Assembly: GCF_945859705.1 (NCBI RefSeq)
Contig: NC_079136.1
Coordinates: 7,233,501 to 7,297,500, forward strand
DNA length: 64,000 bases
DNA from: Episyrphus balteatus
Taxonomy: Eukaryota > Arthropoda > Insecta > Diptera > Syrphidae
Direction of reading: 5' to 3'
Made by a program: the position numbers and the translations under genes. Below the pieces are notes generated by a model. That model searched no databases and was not told the DNA's origin. It saw only the letters and a list, made by a program, of their open reading frames with translations. Shown here one piece after another: positions 52,480 through 64,000 of the stretch. The first letter of the stretch is position 1; the number at the start of each line of letters is the position of its first letter.

Positions 52480-55400
52480 CTAAATAAAACAAGAAAAATA
52501 TATTATGTAACAATAATCTCAAATGTATATATTATACATTTACCCATTAAATAACAGACTTCTATTAATTTAAAGAAAAGTGTACTTTGCAGATGATCCA
52601 ATGCTGAATTCATATCATAATGTGTCCAGGAATCTCTTAAAATAGCTGCACACCATATTTTGTGACGGACATCACAAGGATCATCAACGTAATTAAGAAG
52701 TTCGATGGCTTTGCGAAAATCAAATTCATTGGCAGTCTCATTTTCTTCAGATATAAAAAGCTAAAAACAGGAAATATTATTTATTTAATAAATTTTCTGA
52801 TTTGTTGGTAATAAAAACACTCACATTTATAATTTCTTCGGCTTTTAATACTTTAGGATTCTCGACATCATAGCCAAATGATAACATCAATTGTTCGTTA
52901 AGTTGTTCCTGATAGTCGACCAAGTTTAGTTCTGCATTTATTTCAGTGACTTGATTGGAGAGATCTGAATCAGCAGCTAGGGATGCTAATTTGGCCAAAG
53001 ATAATATAGACTGTGGGAAAATTTAAATTCCAAACAAAATGAAATTAGATTTTTAAAACGAGTATCTAAATATGTAGTAAATAATATTTATAAAACATTT
53101 GATTGTGCGCAAAAAACGCAAACTTGCTCATTATCGCCCGTTGTGACAATTCAAAAACAAATTAATTTGGTATTCTTAAGTTTCTTATCGTCTTGTTTCT
53201 GCATGAACACGTATATTTTTAGAACCGTTAATTTTTCTTAAAAATGGTATATTATTTTTTTTTTTGTTGAAAATTTTAAAATTGTTTATTTAGAAAAAAT
53301 GTCTTAAGATGTAAACAAAGAAAAAAAACAAGTTTTATATGTACATTTTTATGAAATTCCTAAAGAAATCTAATTATAATTAGGTCCACTGTGTGACACT
53401 CAAAATATGCTCTGGCGGAGACCTATCACGTTTTGTAGAGTTTGTTGCATTTGCCAATAATCTAAAATAAATTACAATTTTTCCTGAAATAAGCGAATTT
53501 AAAATTTCAAATATGTGTGCCGATATTAAAAGAATAATAGTCAATAGTTAAAAAGTTCATTCCTATAAATGTAGTCCTAAGGTATCTGACCCATCATTAG
53601 TGCATTGTATTCAATGTATTTGTGCTTGTGATTAAGATTTAAACGAAATAGTTGAACATTAAGGATTAAGATAGGAGTCATAATCCGGCGATATGAATAA
53701 ATTTGACACAATTTGTTAAAAAGGTTCAAGTTTGCTTCTTTTTAATAAACAAAAGACAGTTGGCAATTTCATTTACTGTGGGGCTTTGAGGGAAATTGAA
53801 AATAAAATTATTAAATATTGCCTATTTTTTAATTTGGAAATCATAAAAAATTGTAAATGAATACTGTAAATTCAAAATAGAAGCAAATTAAAATTATGTT
53901 TGATTGCATTTCTCTTACAAATATATGTAACTCTTATGTTTTTACACTTAAGATATATTTGTAAACCTTAGATCTATCATTCAACGCGTCAACTGAAAAT
54001 AAATTCACTTCATAATAGTTCTGTTTAGTTGCCTTTTCTGAACTGTTTAGAATAGAAAAGTACAACATTTTGGCTTTTAACTTCCATATTCAACCAGGTT
54101 CAATCTTACCCATGATTTTTATTGAAAATTCGATTAAAATCGATCCCTGTGATAATATTTAAAGTAACACAAAAGTACCATTTCTTTTAAGACGATCGGC
54201 CCGGAATTGCAAACAATCATTGGCGGGACGTATCATAAAATAGGTCGCATTTTTAAAATAGTAATGGGTAATTCCATGAAAAAGTGGACACGAATTTTAA
54301 ACAATATATGCAGTCTTTTTTACTTTTTTTATTAGCAAATTATTATTTACAAACGGCAACTCTTTATGCAAGTTGCAAGAAAAGATTCTTTGGATAGACA
54401 TAAAATTCAGCGAGTTTAATAATCTAAAAGCATTTTTATAGCATAAGCTTGCCAACAACAGAAGAATTTCACATGAAAATGACGGAAAAACAAACAAACT
54501 GAAAATATGATGAGTCTAATAGTGACGATGAAAATATCCCTCGTGAGTGCTAAAATAAGTTAACATTTAAGCAAGCTTCGTTACACACTATTCGATTAAA
54601 AAAAAACTTGAGTGAAAATGCATCTTTTCTTTACTTTTGGAACCACAAATCGCAGGTAACATGAGTTACCAAAATAATGTAACGTGAGTTACCTTAATAT
54701 TTTAAAATTTTTCCTCGAAATATTGGAAAAAGGTTTTGGTTTTGTCACTCATATTAAAAGCTTGTAATTTTGTATGTATGGAATCTTCATTGAAAACAAA
54801 TTCAGATTCTTAATTTCACATAAAAACTTCATACTGTCGGACTCTTAAAATTCGTGTCCGATTTTTGTAACGTGAGTTACCATCAAACTTTTATTTTTCC
54901 CAAGCAAATGTTAAAAATAAAGACAATTTTTTTAGTTAATTATGAAAGTAATAGTTATGCTCCATTCATGGATAGTAATTTCGTATCAATTTACGTTAAA
55001 ATTGAAAAAATAAAAATTATTTATGTGTTGGAAATTTTTGTGAATGTAACGTGAGTTACCATGGAATTGCCCTAATAACTTTTAACTATTCAAAAAAAAA
55101 TTTTCTTGGAATACTTTCGTCTATAGTGAGATCTAACTAGGGTTTGGTCTGTATCTAAAAAAAAAATTATTCGGTATTATTCCCAAAATCTTCATTCTAA
55201 ACCAATTGATAGTTTTAATTTTTAAAGAAGAGAAAACTAATTCTTTTTATGAATCGCAACAACATATATGCACACACTTTAATAATTTATATTTTAAATT
55301 TGAGATCATATCGAAAAAAATTGTATAGTCTAGCTACCAGTGGTAACTTTGTTTTTTTTTTTTTTATATAAAATTACCTTCTTTCTTTGAACAAATTCCG

Positions 55401-58400
55401 TTTCATCCTGACCCAATTGGAATAGAATTCCTGCAGCTCTATCAAAATCTCCATTAAAAATCAATTGAATCCAACCAAGTGATGGATGATCTCTCAAGAA
55501 TTGCGACAGCGCAGCTTGATTGCCCTTAAAACGTTCAAATACATCACCTTGTCGATTTTGTCTCAAATGCCAATTGATAGCAAATTGTGAAAAATCATAT
55601 TCTTGATATTTTTCAATGTATCCATCTAAACGATTTTGATTGCCAGTCTGATCACAAATTACAACCAAACTTTGGAAATCAAGATATTTTTCTGCTAATT
55701 TAGCTGCTAATTCATATTGACCTTCATCGACTGAAAGAAAAATATATAAAATTAGTAAAATATTGTTAAAAGAAGAAAATCTTAAAAATTTTTACTTAGA
55801 ATTAAGATCAACTCTCTTCTTTGTGATTCATATTGCTGCAACAGCACACCATATTTCTCATTGTCTTTAATGCTCTCAAGATAATTCTTCCTTCCGTCCA
55901 GTACAAAATCAATTAATTCCATTATTTGTTGATATAGTTTGTATTTAATTTCTGGCTCTCCGGTAGACTTGGCTCCATATTTTACAGTAAGGGCAATCAA
56001 ATGTGATAGAGAGTCACGCAATCCATTTTTTCCAGACATTGCTGTCCAAGGTAAATACTCGTATGAGTTACTTTTATCTGCCGGCAGAATATACTTGGCC
56101 ATATTTTGCTCTCTAAACGATATTACTTCATTCAAAATCGATAAGATGACAGCATTCAAGTCGCACAAGAATGCTGCAATGGCTGAGGATTGGTGATGAG
56201 ATTCTATCTTTGTGTCAGCAACTTGACAAAGAGCCTGGACAACATCTTGGAATCGGGTCAATTTGACATAGAACAAATCCTGTGAGGTTAGATTCCCAGA
56301 TGGAAACTCTTTCCATTGGGAAATTACAATTTCTAGAGCTTCATCAATCAACTTGTTGTGCCTAGAACAGAAAATTGAGTAAAATATGATAAAGATTCAA
56401 ATATTTTTTGTCCGTACTTATTGTGAGCCATTTTCAAAGCAATGGCAGCGATAATTTTCTCATTTATATCTGAAACGACATAACACGTCGGCTTGACTAA
56501 CCCACGATATGAAACCGCATTCAGCTAAAAGTAAAAATCAATGAGGACCTTTTAATCAAAACCTGCATTTTCGGATCTTACCTTGTCCCACAATCCGGTG
56601 GAATGAAGAAAATCAACAAAATGGCTCAGGGCCAAGTTCTTTTCTTTCAATTGACTTATGATTTGAAGAGATGACGAACTGCCTAAAGAATGTTTTAAAT
56701 TTCTTTCGACCTGTTCCCAACGTGGATCAGCAGCTGGTATATCTTCAGCCAGATCTTCAGCTATAGCCACAACGGTTCTATTATAATCGAATAAAAGTAA
56801 GTCCAATTTTTCTTAAAGACAGAATAAATCTAACTTACTTATCTAGCTGACCATCAAGTTCATCCAAACCAATATCAGCTGGAACTAGATCTTTCAAAAT
56901 CGATGTACACATGGTATTATTCCGTTTGATGTGATAAATAAATGCAGCTTTAAGCTGACTAACTTCATCTTTGTTGTCATTGAAAATCTCATCTGGATCC
57001 AGTTCGTACATCGAAAGGCTATTCAAATTAACACTTTGATTGATAGCGGTGTTATTCAAGGAGTCCGAGAATGGTGGTGTAAAAACATCGGGTGAATATG
57101 AAGAATTCAAAAAATCACTATTATCAAAATCTGATGGTGAAACACACACTAATCCGTGATTGCGACTGAAGAAAAGTGGTATATTGCCACAAACTGCTGC
57201 ACTAAGAATGTGGTCATCTTGAAGTTGGAATTCAATTTTTTCTGCTTCCAAATCACCACCAGTTGGGTTGAGAAGATTGACAGGATAGATTGTTCTGTCG
57301 CAATACAGATAAGCATATGATCGACAGATAATGAAACGAAGTTGCAAGCAGTTTACTTCAGTTCCAGTACTGTAGAATTGTGAAAGTTTCAATGGAATGA
57401 ATGTAGCAAGACGAAGATATTCCGGTTCCTGTTCCAAAATAACTAAAAATAGAAAGAAATCGAAATTTTGTAAAAAAAAATTGTATTGTATTGAAAACAT
57501 TTTCACCCCTCATGAGTAGACAATTAGAGAAATCATAGTCAAAGAACAAGGTTTGCTATTGTCAGACTTAGGCGATTTGTATTTTGGTATTCATGTTAAA
57601 AATTGGATCTCAAAATATTGTAATATTTTAAGTCAGAGAACGCGAATAAATTTGAATTAATTCAATTTGAAAAAAAAAAATGTAAAAAAAAAATATTGAC
57701 CTGCCGAATGCAATACAAAAGAAGCATTATTCGAAAAAAATTATATACAATCGAACTCATTTAGTTTTAGGTACCCAATGTATATGATTTAAATGACTTA
57801 TTATTATATCGTTTTCTAACTAAGGGAGGTAGAAATACAATTAAATAATTCCATTATTTGAAAATATTGCTTTGTAATTAAAAAAAAATGTTACGCATAC
57901 ACCTCAGTGACCACTTATGTTCAAACTTAAAACAAAAATTTATAAATAGTTTATCACGGACTAAATAATTGACCATTTACTGATATTTGATATATTTGTG
58001 TTAAATTATGATAAGTTTAGCCTATGTTAAAATTTCTTTTTCCTCTATTCAAGGTTTTTTTTAGTACTCCCTCTTTGAACTTGGTTTGAATTGTATTTGT
58101 GTACAACAGCATTTTCTTTCGTAGTTTTTGATTAGTCGATTTTAACGTAATTTTTTTTCTCATTTCAAACGGACTAAAAAGGAAAGAATTGCTCAAAAAA
58201 TGATTGTGACTACGTAAGGCCAAGAACCTTAGTTACAATGAACTACGAGGCTGAGGCAGAAATTCCGGCTTAGCTATAGATTGCCTACGAGCAGAATTTT
58301 GATTCATATCATCATGTTGCAATCTTCCCAGTCTTTCCTTTTACGTCCCTATACCAGCTGTTGAATTTTCTTGAGTTTGTTGATGTCAAACAGTATGGCT

Positions 58401-61400
58401 ATGGTGCAGGCTACCATAGTAAATAAGTAAAAATAGATGACCATTTGGCCAACCGATGTGTACGCCCATAAAACAGTATTTTTAAATGGAGGTCCAACTT
58501 TAAACAATTTTCGTATTATTAACCCATTTAATTCACTGTCAAGAATGATTGCGCTAAAATACCAGTTTCAAGCTTTAATCATTTAACTGAGGTAGATGTA
58601 AGGTGGAATTTTCAGTAAAGTTTGGTTTTCCATCACTTTCATGTGGAATTCTTCTGTAGTTGCCAAGGTTATGCTTTGAAAATTATTTTAGTTTACTTAT
58701 ACACTAGAGTGGAGCGTTTTTGGACTTTTCTTTCAGATCACTCCGTGTAACTCATGGTTTATGCGTTATGGTCTTTTGAACTTATTGTGATACTTTTTTT
58801 TCGACAATGGAAAAATAAAAATCGGGAAGCTTCTGAAGAATGCTCCTTTTTCACGGAAATGGATATTTTGTGAGTTTTTAGAACCCATCTGAATTGACTT
58901 ATTCAGCTCATAAAATACAGGGTGTCCCAAAAGTAATGGATCAAACGAAATATGCTGATAGGCCAACTTTAGGGCTCTCAGAATTTAGTAACTTGTTCAT
59001 CCCAAATCCTTACGGTTTTCAATTTAATGCAGTTTTTGTGAATTATCGAAAAATCTCGACTTTGCAACAGTATTTTGCTTCCTCCGGTCATAATTGATTT
59101 TTGTTTTTTACAATTCTTTCACTAAAACATTGGCTAATAAGAATAAATAATTATTTAATCAAAATATTTTTTATTTCATACTCCATTTTGCTGCAAATTA
59201 TGTAACAGTTCCATGTTTTATAAAAACTCAATTACTTAATTTTTTTTCAGAGCAACACACTGCAAAAAATTTGTATAGTGTGACACAGGTTAATTATTTT
59301 AAAAAATTGCCGTGTTATTGCACTTTTCAAAAATGTATAAAAGTTTCCAAACTTGAAGTTAGAACAAAAGATATTACAATTTTAATGCAACAAAACAGGC
59401 CTTTTCAGAGAAAAATAACAAAGAAAAATAAACACATTTCCTCGACTGTTGTTTGTTTATTTCTTTTTGAATAAAAGCCTCGATTTTTGTTTGTTATTTT
59501 GCTCTGAAAACCCCTGTTTTTTTGCATTAAAATTGTAATATCTTTCGTTCTAATTTGAACTTTGGAAATTTTTATACATTTTTGAAAAGTGCAATAATAC
59601 GGCAAGTTTTTAAAATAATAAACCAGTATCACACCATACAATTTTTTTTCGGGATGCTCCTCTCAAATAAAAGTAAGAAATTGAGTTTTTATAAAACATG
59701 GAACTGTTACATAATTTGCAGCAAAATGGCGTATGAAATAAAAAATATTTTGATTAAATAATTATTTCTTATTATTAGGCAATGTTTTAGTGAAAGAATT
59801 GTAAAAAACAAAAATCAATTATGACCGGAGGAAGCAAAATACTGTTGCAAAGTCGAGATTTTTCGATAATTCACAAAAACTGCATTAAATTGAAAACCGT
59901 AAGGATTTGGGATGAACAAGTTACCAAATTCTGAGAGCCCTAAAGTTGGCCTATCTGCATATTTCGTTTGATCCATTACTTTTGGGACACCCTGTATACT
60001 TAGTGGTCTCTGGGACCAAATCTGATCCCCTTTTTTTCAGTTGTCAGTGGGAAGGGAAGAATTGGAAAAGAAAAACTATCTTTGGCAATCTACTAGCATT
60101 TGGTCTGTTTATTAGAACCTTAAGAGCTATGAAGGGCCCTAACTGTGGACTTTTCTGTAATAATGACGTCGTTTATGGATGATTTAAAAAAACGTTACTT
60201 TGACATACCCTGACAAATTTCAACAGAAATTGCAATTCTAATACTAACCTTAAAAACATTTATAACTTAATCTTTAGATACAATACTAGCCTTTGTAACT
60301 GCATTTAATTTATGTCGATATTCTTAGATGTACTTAGATATCTGACATTTAGGTGTTTCCATTATTCTTGCCCATGCTAAACTTTTTTAACTTTACATGC
60401 TGCCGGTTTTCTTAAATACCATACAATGTATTAATTTCCAAAATTTCCATTCCATTATTTTAGCTGATCACAGATAAACTTTTCTTGGTGTAAGAATACC
60501 TAGATCAATACTACAAAACACCTTATCCAACCAATCTTTAGTACCTAAAAGACAAGAGTATCAAACAGTTTTTATTACCCTTACATAAAGTCAGTCTTCT
60601 ACTACGACTAGTCGCGAATTCAACCTCAACCCAAACTAAAAATTATTAAGAACTGCTGACCCGGCGGACTTCGTTACGCCTCTTTTGCTATTTACTTCCA
60701 ATTTTGGAGTGTGCCAATATTTTCCAAAAATAATCGGGTCACGACATCAAAGAATGTATTTTTTTAGTTCTATTGATCGTATTAGTTTGTAGGCTTAAAG
60801 TTTCTGTATTTAGAATATGAAATATTAAAAATTTAGACTATTCATATGTGTTGGAAAACTAACTTTTTTGAACCCCTTGAAAACAATATAAAGCCAGGAC
60901 TTGAAAAAATCGTTAAAAAAAAAAATTTGGAGTGGACCACGCTAACCAATTATGGTATGAAAATAGATGTTGGCCGATTCTAAGACTTACCCGATGAACC
61001 CACAAAATTTCATAAAAATCGTTCCAAAAATACATAAATTTTTTTTTTGGTTTGACCACCCTAACTATTTACTGGTATAAAAATAAATGTTGGCCGATTT
61101 TTAGACTTACCCGATATACGTACAAAATTTCATAAAAATTATTCCAAAAAAGTATAGAAATTTTTTTGGTTGGACCACCCTATCCATTTTATCATATGAA
61201 AATTGATGTTGGTCGAATGGCCGATTCTCAGACTTCCCGACATACACAAAATATTTCGAAAAGATCGTTCCAAGGAGATATAACAAAATTTGGCTGGACC
61301 CCCCTAACAATTTAGAGGTATGAAAAATAGATGTTGGCCGATTCTCAGACCTAACCGATATGTGTACAAAATTTCATTAAAATCAGTTCAGCCGTTTCGA

Positions 61401-62434
61401 AGGAGTTTGGTAACAAACACTGCGACATGAGATTTTTATATATTAGATATACCTTATATAAATTTAGATTTATAAAAAACAAGAACCCAAAAACATACCT
61501 ATAGCATAATGCATTTGAGGTGTATGCGATGTATTAACAGCTCCAGCAAACACATAAACTTTTCCATCACATATTTGCATGTCCAACAAATTTAATTCGA
61601 TTTCTGTACTTTCAGCTGCAAAACAAAAGTGATTTAATACATATGATTCAGTTAATTTGTCAATTACAAAAGTTCTAACCTCTTCCATTCCAAAACTTCT
61701 GATGAAACTCATCTCGAATTTTCCTCATAACATCTGTTTCTTCAAAAAGAAGTTGTTCATTGCCATTACTAGAAAATGTCCACTTTTGAACCCATCGATC
61801 AGCCAAAACAATGACATTCCATTCGTTATCTGAAATCTTTTCACTGTCCACTTTGACAAATTTCTAAGAAAATAAAGAAAGCCAATTTAACATTTCAAAG
61901 CATTTAGTGTTTAATCGACAGTCTTACATTTTCCTTATCATGTCCACTATTCATTCCGATTATTATCGAAGCAAATTTCTTTCCGATTCCACCAAAGAAA
62001 CCAGAAGGTGCCTTCACACTTCGATGTGTAATAACATGTCTTCCATTAACAACTTGCAATTGTAGGAACAGCAAGTTGCATGTGGTAGTGACTAAAAGGT
62101 AACCCTGAGGAGGTATAGCAAGCAAGTAGTCAAACTCTTGGCCATCTAGGATTCCATTAGAGTCAATGGATGAACCATCATGAGCAATCGATGGCCAATA
62201 ACGTACATCCCCAGTTGGAGACACTGCCAGACATGAAGCCATTTGCTGACCATCTGGTTGGAAGACTGTCACCAAAGAAGCCTTGTGGCCAATGTCACAG
62301 TGAGGCAATGTCAATTCTCGACATTGTGCGGTTGTTGTTCGACGTTGGGGAGTTCGTGAAAGATCTTTGTACTTGGGGGAACCCTGGCGATTGTCTTTGT
62401 ATTGCCAAACCAACAATCGTCTTCCATGGAGAGC
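52325..62434 (-). CDS. Nup133: Nup133, nuclear pore scaffold nucleoporin (5' end outside window)
   Basis: Component of the Nup107-160 (Y) complex, which builds the nuclear-pore scaffold. Eleven coding exons in phase: 62434-61928, 61863-61680, 61615-61499, 57442-56839, 56777-56582, 56524-56418, 56361-55796, 55730-55378, 53010-52825, 52760-52544 and 52479-52325, together 1063 residues. The first four encode the N-terminal beta-propeller (LLVWQYKDNR, CRELTLPHCDIGHKASLV, MASCLAVSPTGDVRYWPSIA, SGFFGGIGKKFASIIIGM). The rest encode the helical stack (AADPRWEQVERNLKHSLG, HPSLGWIQLIFNGDFDRAAG, LSLAKLASLAADSDL) that binds Nup107 in other species. About 100 N-terminal residues are missing and should lie beyond 64000. 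The intron 57443-61498 is 4 kb and holds a large palindrome. No frameshift was seen. Confidence 0.93.
52544..52760 (-). CDS. Nup133: Nup133 exon j
   Basis: Acceptor ctgtttttag, donor gtaaat. Encodes LFISEENETANEFDFRKAIE through DDPCDVRHKIWCAAILRDSW to FFKLIEVCYLM. Confidence 0.93.
52825..53010 (-). CDS. Nup133: Nup133 exon i
   Basis: Acceptor tttcccacag, donor gtgagt. Encodes SILSLAKLASLAADSDLSNQ through EQLNEQLMLSFGYDVEN to AEEIIN, 62 codons in phase 0. Confidence 0.93.
53011..54265. other. Nup133 intron, plain section
   Basis: AT-rich intron DNA between exons h and i; nothing recognised. Confidence 0.5.
54266..55072. mobile_element. 0.8-kb TIR element 6 (private motif GTAACGTGAGTTACC)
   Basis: Lies in a Nup133 intron. 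Ends GGGTAATTCCATG / CATGGAATTGCCC, flanked by TAAT on both sides. The near-palindromic motif GTAACGTGAGTTACC recurs at 54655 (variant), 54678, 54867 and 55047, and a ggacacgaatttt/ aattcgtgtccg pair is also inverted (54287, 54850). Confidence 0.8.
55378..55730 (-). CDS. Nup133: Nup133 exon h
   Basis: Acceptor ttctttcag, donor gtaatt. Encodes DEGQYELAAKLAEKYLDFQS LVVICDQTGN.. through HPSLGWIQLIFNGDFDRAA to EFVQRKK. Confidence 0.93.
55796..56361 (-). CDS. Nup133: Nup133 exon g
   Basis: Acceptor ctgttctag, donor gtaaaa. Encodes HNKLIDEALEIVISQWKEFP through YLPWTAMSGKNGLRDSLSHL to QRRELILIL, part of the helical stack. Confidence 0.93.
56418..56524 (-). CDS. Nup133: Nup133 exon f
   Basis: Acceptor tacttttag. 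Encodes LNAVSYRGLVKPTCYVVSDI NEKIIAAIALKMAHN. The donor is an unusual gtacgg at 56417-56412, chosen because it keeps the phase with the next exon (HNKLIDEAL). Confidence 0.88.
56582..56777 (-). CDS. Nup133: Nup133 exon e
   Basis: Acceptor ttataatag, donor gtaaga. Encodes TVVAIAEDLAEDIPAADPRW EQVERN.. to LHSTGLWDK. The IPAADPRW motif is highly characteristic of insect and animal Nup133. Confidence 0.93.
56839..57442 (-). CDS. Nup133: Nup133 exon d (end of propeller, start of helical stack)
   Basis: Acceptor ctatttttag, donor gtaagt. Encodes VILEQEPEYLRLATFIPLKL through YLYCDRTIYPVNLLNP and a low-complexity Ser/Asn loop (DFDNSDFLNSSYSPDVF), then the first helices (QLKAAFIYHIKRNNTMCTSI) to LDGQLD. 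Confidence 0.93.
57443..58917. other. Nup133 intron, plain section
   Basis: First part of the 4-kb intron in genomic orientation; AT-rich with no repeat or gene recognised. Confidence 0.5.
58918..59994. mobile_element. 1.08-kb palindromic foldback with CAGGGTGTCCCAAAAGTAAT ends
   Basis: The two arms (58918 to about 59450 and about 59465-59994) are nearly identical inverted copies with almost no spacer. TA is present on both sides. Mirrored open frames inside are by-products of the palindrome. CAGGGTG ends are common in insect repeat families; I do not assign a superfamily. Confidence 0.9.
59995..60654. other. Nup133 intron, plain section
   Basis: Nothing recognised between the palindrome and the 115-bp repeat. 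Confidence 0.45.
60655..61450. repeat. Interspersed repeat with four ~115-bp units
   Basis: Begins ctgacccggcggacttcgtt. It then repeats the block gatgttggccgattct.agac, ..acccgat.., aaaatttcataaaaat.gttcc at about 60968, 61089, 61205 and 61331. It ends with cagccgtttcgaaggagttt, ggtaacaaacactgcgac and a tatattagat tail. This start/tail combination is seen in many insect interspersed repeats. Confidence 0.7.
61499..61615 (-). CDS. Nup133: Nup133 exon c (propeller)
   Basis: Acceptor gttttgcag, donor gtatgt. Encodes AESTEIELNLLDMQICDGKV then VFAGAVNTSHTPQMHYAI. It ends in phase 1 and joins the distant exon d across a 4-kb intron. Confidence 0.9.
61680..61863 (-). CDS. Nup133: Nup133 exon b (propeller)
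   Basis: Acceptor tttcttag, donor gttaga. Encodes KFVKVDSEKISDNEWNVIVL ADRWVQKWTF and ends FHQKFWNGR. Typical blade sequence of the Nup133 propeller. Confidence 0.92.
61928..62434 (-). CDS. Nup133: Nup133 exon a (beta-propeller)
   Basis: Acceptor ccacttttag, donor gtaaga, 169 codons in phase 0. From ALHGRRLLVWQYKDNRQG to IIIGMNSGHDKEN. It holds the propeller signature SPTGDVRYWPSIAHDGSSID and the SGFFGGIGKK segment, the position of the membrane-curvature-sensing loop in animal Nup133. Confidence 0.93.
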
Positions 62435-62859
62435 CTAAAAGTGGTAAATTGTAACAAAGTTTCTAACAAGTTTCATGAACTTTGCAGACAATTTGTCTGC
62501 TGAGGTTTGAACAACCACCAAAGTCGCAAAACTCTTCCGATTTTAAAACATTAAACGTCAATCACTTTGTATTATCAAAATCTAGGAGCGATATTCTTTC
62601 GTTTTTTTTTTTTTGTATTTGTCTTAACAAAAAAGTTATGGCCAAATAAGCAAAAAACAAAAAAAAACTTAATTAAAAAAATTTGGGACTTTTGTCAACA
62701 CTGTAATAACTAAAGGATTTTCATAAATTAAATTTCAATCGCTATGTTTAATCAAAATCTAGGGATGATATTTTTTAGTTTTTTTTTTTTTATTTGTGTT
62801 AACAAAAATGTTATGGCCAAAAACAGCAAAAAGTCTATTTATAGACCGATAGACTGCAT
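62435..62859. other. Nup133 intron upstream of exon a
   Basis: AT-rich; two related copies of a short stretch (aaaatctaggg.gatattt.tt, aacaaaaa.gttatggccaaa) lie at 62577-62655 and 62755-62832. No upstream coding exon seen. Confidence 0.5.
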
Positions 62860-63345
62860 TTCAAATGAATGCAGTCTTTGCACTTTTTTGCAGTCTTTTG
62901 CATTCTTTTTGCATTCTTTTGCATTCCTTTGCAGTCTTTTGCATTCTTTTGCAGTCTTTTGCATTCTTTTTCAAAACAAAAGGATGCAAAAGAATGCAAA
63001 AAACTTCAAAAGAATGCCAAAGAATGCTAAAAGAATGCAACACTGCAAAAGAATGAAAAAGAATGAAAAGACTTTGAAAAATAATGCAAAGACTGCCAAG
63101 GAATGCAAAGACTGCCAAGGAATGCAAAGACTGCAAAAAGAATGCATACTGCATGCATTCCCAAAAGACTGCCATTCATTTTAATGCAGTCAAATGAATG
63201 GTTAAAAAAAAATATTGCAACCATTTTACGAAAAATGATTGGTGATTGCAAAATTTGAAGTCTAAGCCTCAAATATAAGTCAATGAATGCAATCTTTTTA
63301 ATTGAATTCATTAAAGATTGCATTAAAAAAAGATTGCAATCTTTT
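62860..63345. mobile_element. Foldback built of 10-11 bp TTTGCATTCT/TTTGCAGTCT units
   Basis: Left arm 62865-62975 is a run of tttgcattct and ttgcagtctt units. Right arm 62985-63175 is the same in inverse (gaatgcaaaa, gactgccaag). Outer pieces gactgcattt / atgaatgcag and gattgcaatcttt continue the theme. The near 10-bp spacing puts TTGCA boxes on one face of the helix. Confidence 0.8.
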
Positions 63346-64000
63346 ACAACTCTGGATTGCGGAGAGAGATACGGTAATCGATTAGTCTCTACTCCACATT
63401 CTTTTTTCAAATTTTTATTGACCTTAACAAGAAAGTTATGGCGAAAGATAAAATATTTTCAAAATGGAACGCCTTTTTAATTTTCTATTTAAATTATAAG
63501 TATGCATAACTTTGCCATTGTTTTTCTTGTAAAGTACTTTTTGAGGAAAAAATAATTTATTGTTTTCTTCATCAGAATAGGAACACCATTGTTATCTTTT
63601 ATGTTTTGTGGATTTCGGGAAAATTTACCACTAAGAAAAATAATTCGAGTTTTCTAAAGTGTAATATAATAATTATACTACCATTTTGAACGACATGGGT
63701 GGATTAAAATCACTAATTTTGGTATTACGATTTGTGAATATTCTCTATCCAGACTTCACATACAAACATTCTGGGAGGAAAAAATCATGAATGGTGGTAA
63801 AAAATATGCAAAAAAACACTCTTAGATGAGTAAATTTTTACATGTGCTACCAGTTTTGGTGGATTAACGACAAGAATAAAAGTGAAAAACAGTGTAATTT
63901 TAGGACAGTAAATGGAATGGTCATTGGTCCCAATCTTCTAAAATGGCTGAATTTTGAAAAGACACCATCACTAAACCATGAACAGAATTGTATGCGTTTA
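63346..64000. other. Nup133 upstream intron, plain section
   Basis: AT-rich DNA to the window edge. I looked on the minus strand for the missing N-terminal Nup133 exon and found no convincing one. Confidence 0.5.

Noticed and set aside
62861..63410. Minus-strand open frames upstream of Nup133 exon a as its missing N-terminal exon
   Set aside because: They are translations of the TTTGCATTCT foldback units and do not resemble the Nup133 N-terminus.

Overview
The window is nuclear DNA from an insect, most likely a higher fly (Diptera). It is AT-rich and intron-rich. Four protein genes can be read through canonical GT-AG splice sites: the 3' half of the Na+/Ca2+ exchanger Calx (+ strand), a small two-exon membrane-protein gene (+), a membrane-anchored animal haem peroxidase that is probably cardinal (cd) (- strand), and most of the nucleoporin gene Nup133 (- strand, 5' end beyond the window). 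The fly assignment rests on the close fit of Calx and Nup133 to insect proteins, on interspersed (GACA)n elements that look like dipteran mini-me/DINE elements, and on the cd-Nup133 pairing. From memory, these two genes lie close together on Drosophila 3R (CG6969 and CG6958).

Layout. 1-18295: last six coding exons of Calx, with two large introns (484-11964 and 12729-17800) full of non-autonomous transposons, a 20-bp minisatellite and a 1.9-kb palindrome. 18296-29783: Calx 3' flank (strand-asymmetric A-rich DNA, perhaps a long 3'UTR), further mini-me elements, a nested foldback holding a dead LINE fragment, and an 0.8-kb (GGAAATGGAAT)n array. 29784-33119: a 111-residue single-pass protein gene. 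33120-43976: a stack of nested foldback elements, including a 5.6-kb element with five 482-bp tandem units and a 9-bp target duplication. 43977-47189: the peroxidase gene, with a (GGAAT)n repeat filling one intron and a 1.5-kb foldback about 50 bp upstream of its start codon. 52325-62434: Nup133.

The genes have no evident shared pathway: Calx exports Ca2+ from excitable cells, cd is an oxidase of the ommochrome pigment branch, and Nup133 is a nuclear-pore scaffold protein. The peroxidase has a probable 7-bp frameshifting deletion in its fourth coding exon. A downstream AG would restore the frame at the cost of a conserved motif.

The most unusual non-genic signal is a set of six elements of about 0.8-1 kb. 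Five end in TAGGG- or TAG-like inverted termini next to TA (the sixth lies between TAAT tetranucleotides), and each carries its own private 10-14 bp motif repeated in both orientations. Repeat coordinates were read by eye and may be off by about 10 bp; exon coordinates were checked for reading phase across every junction.
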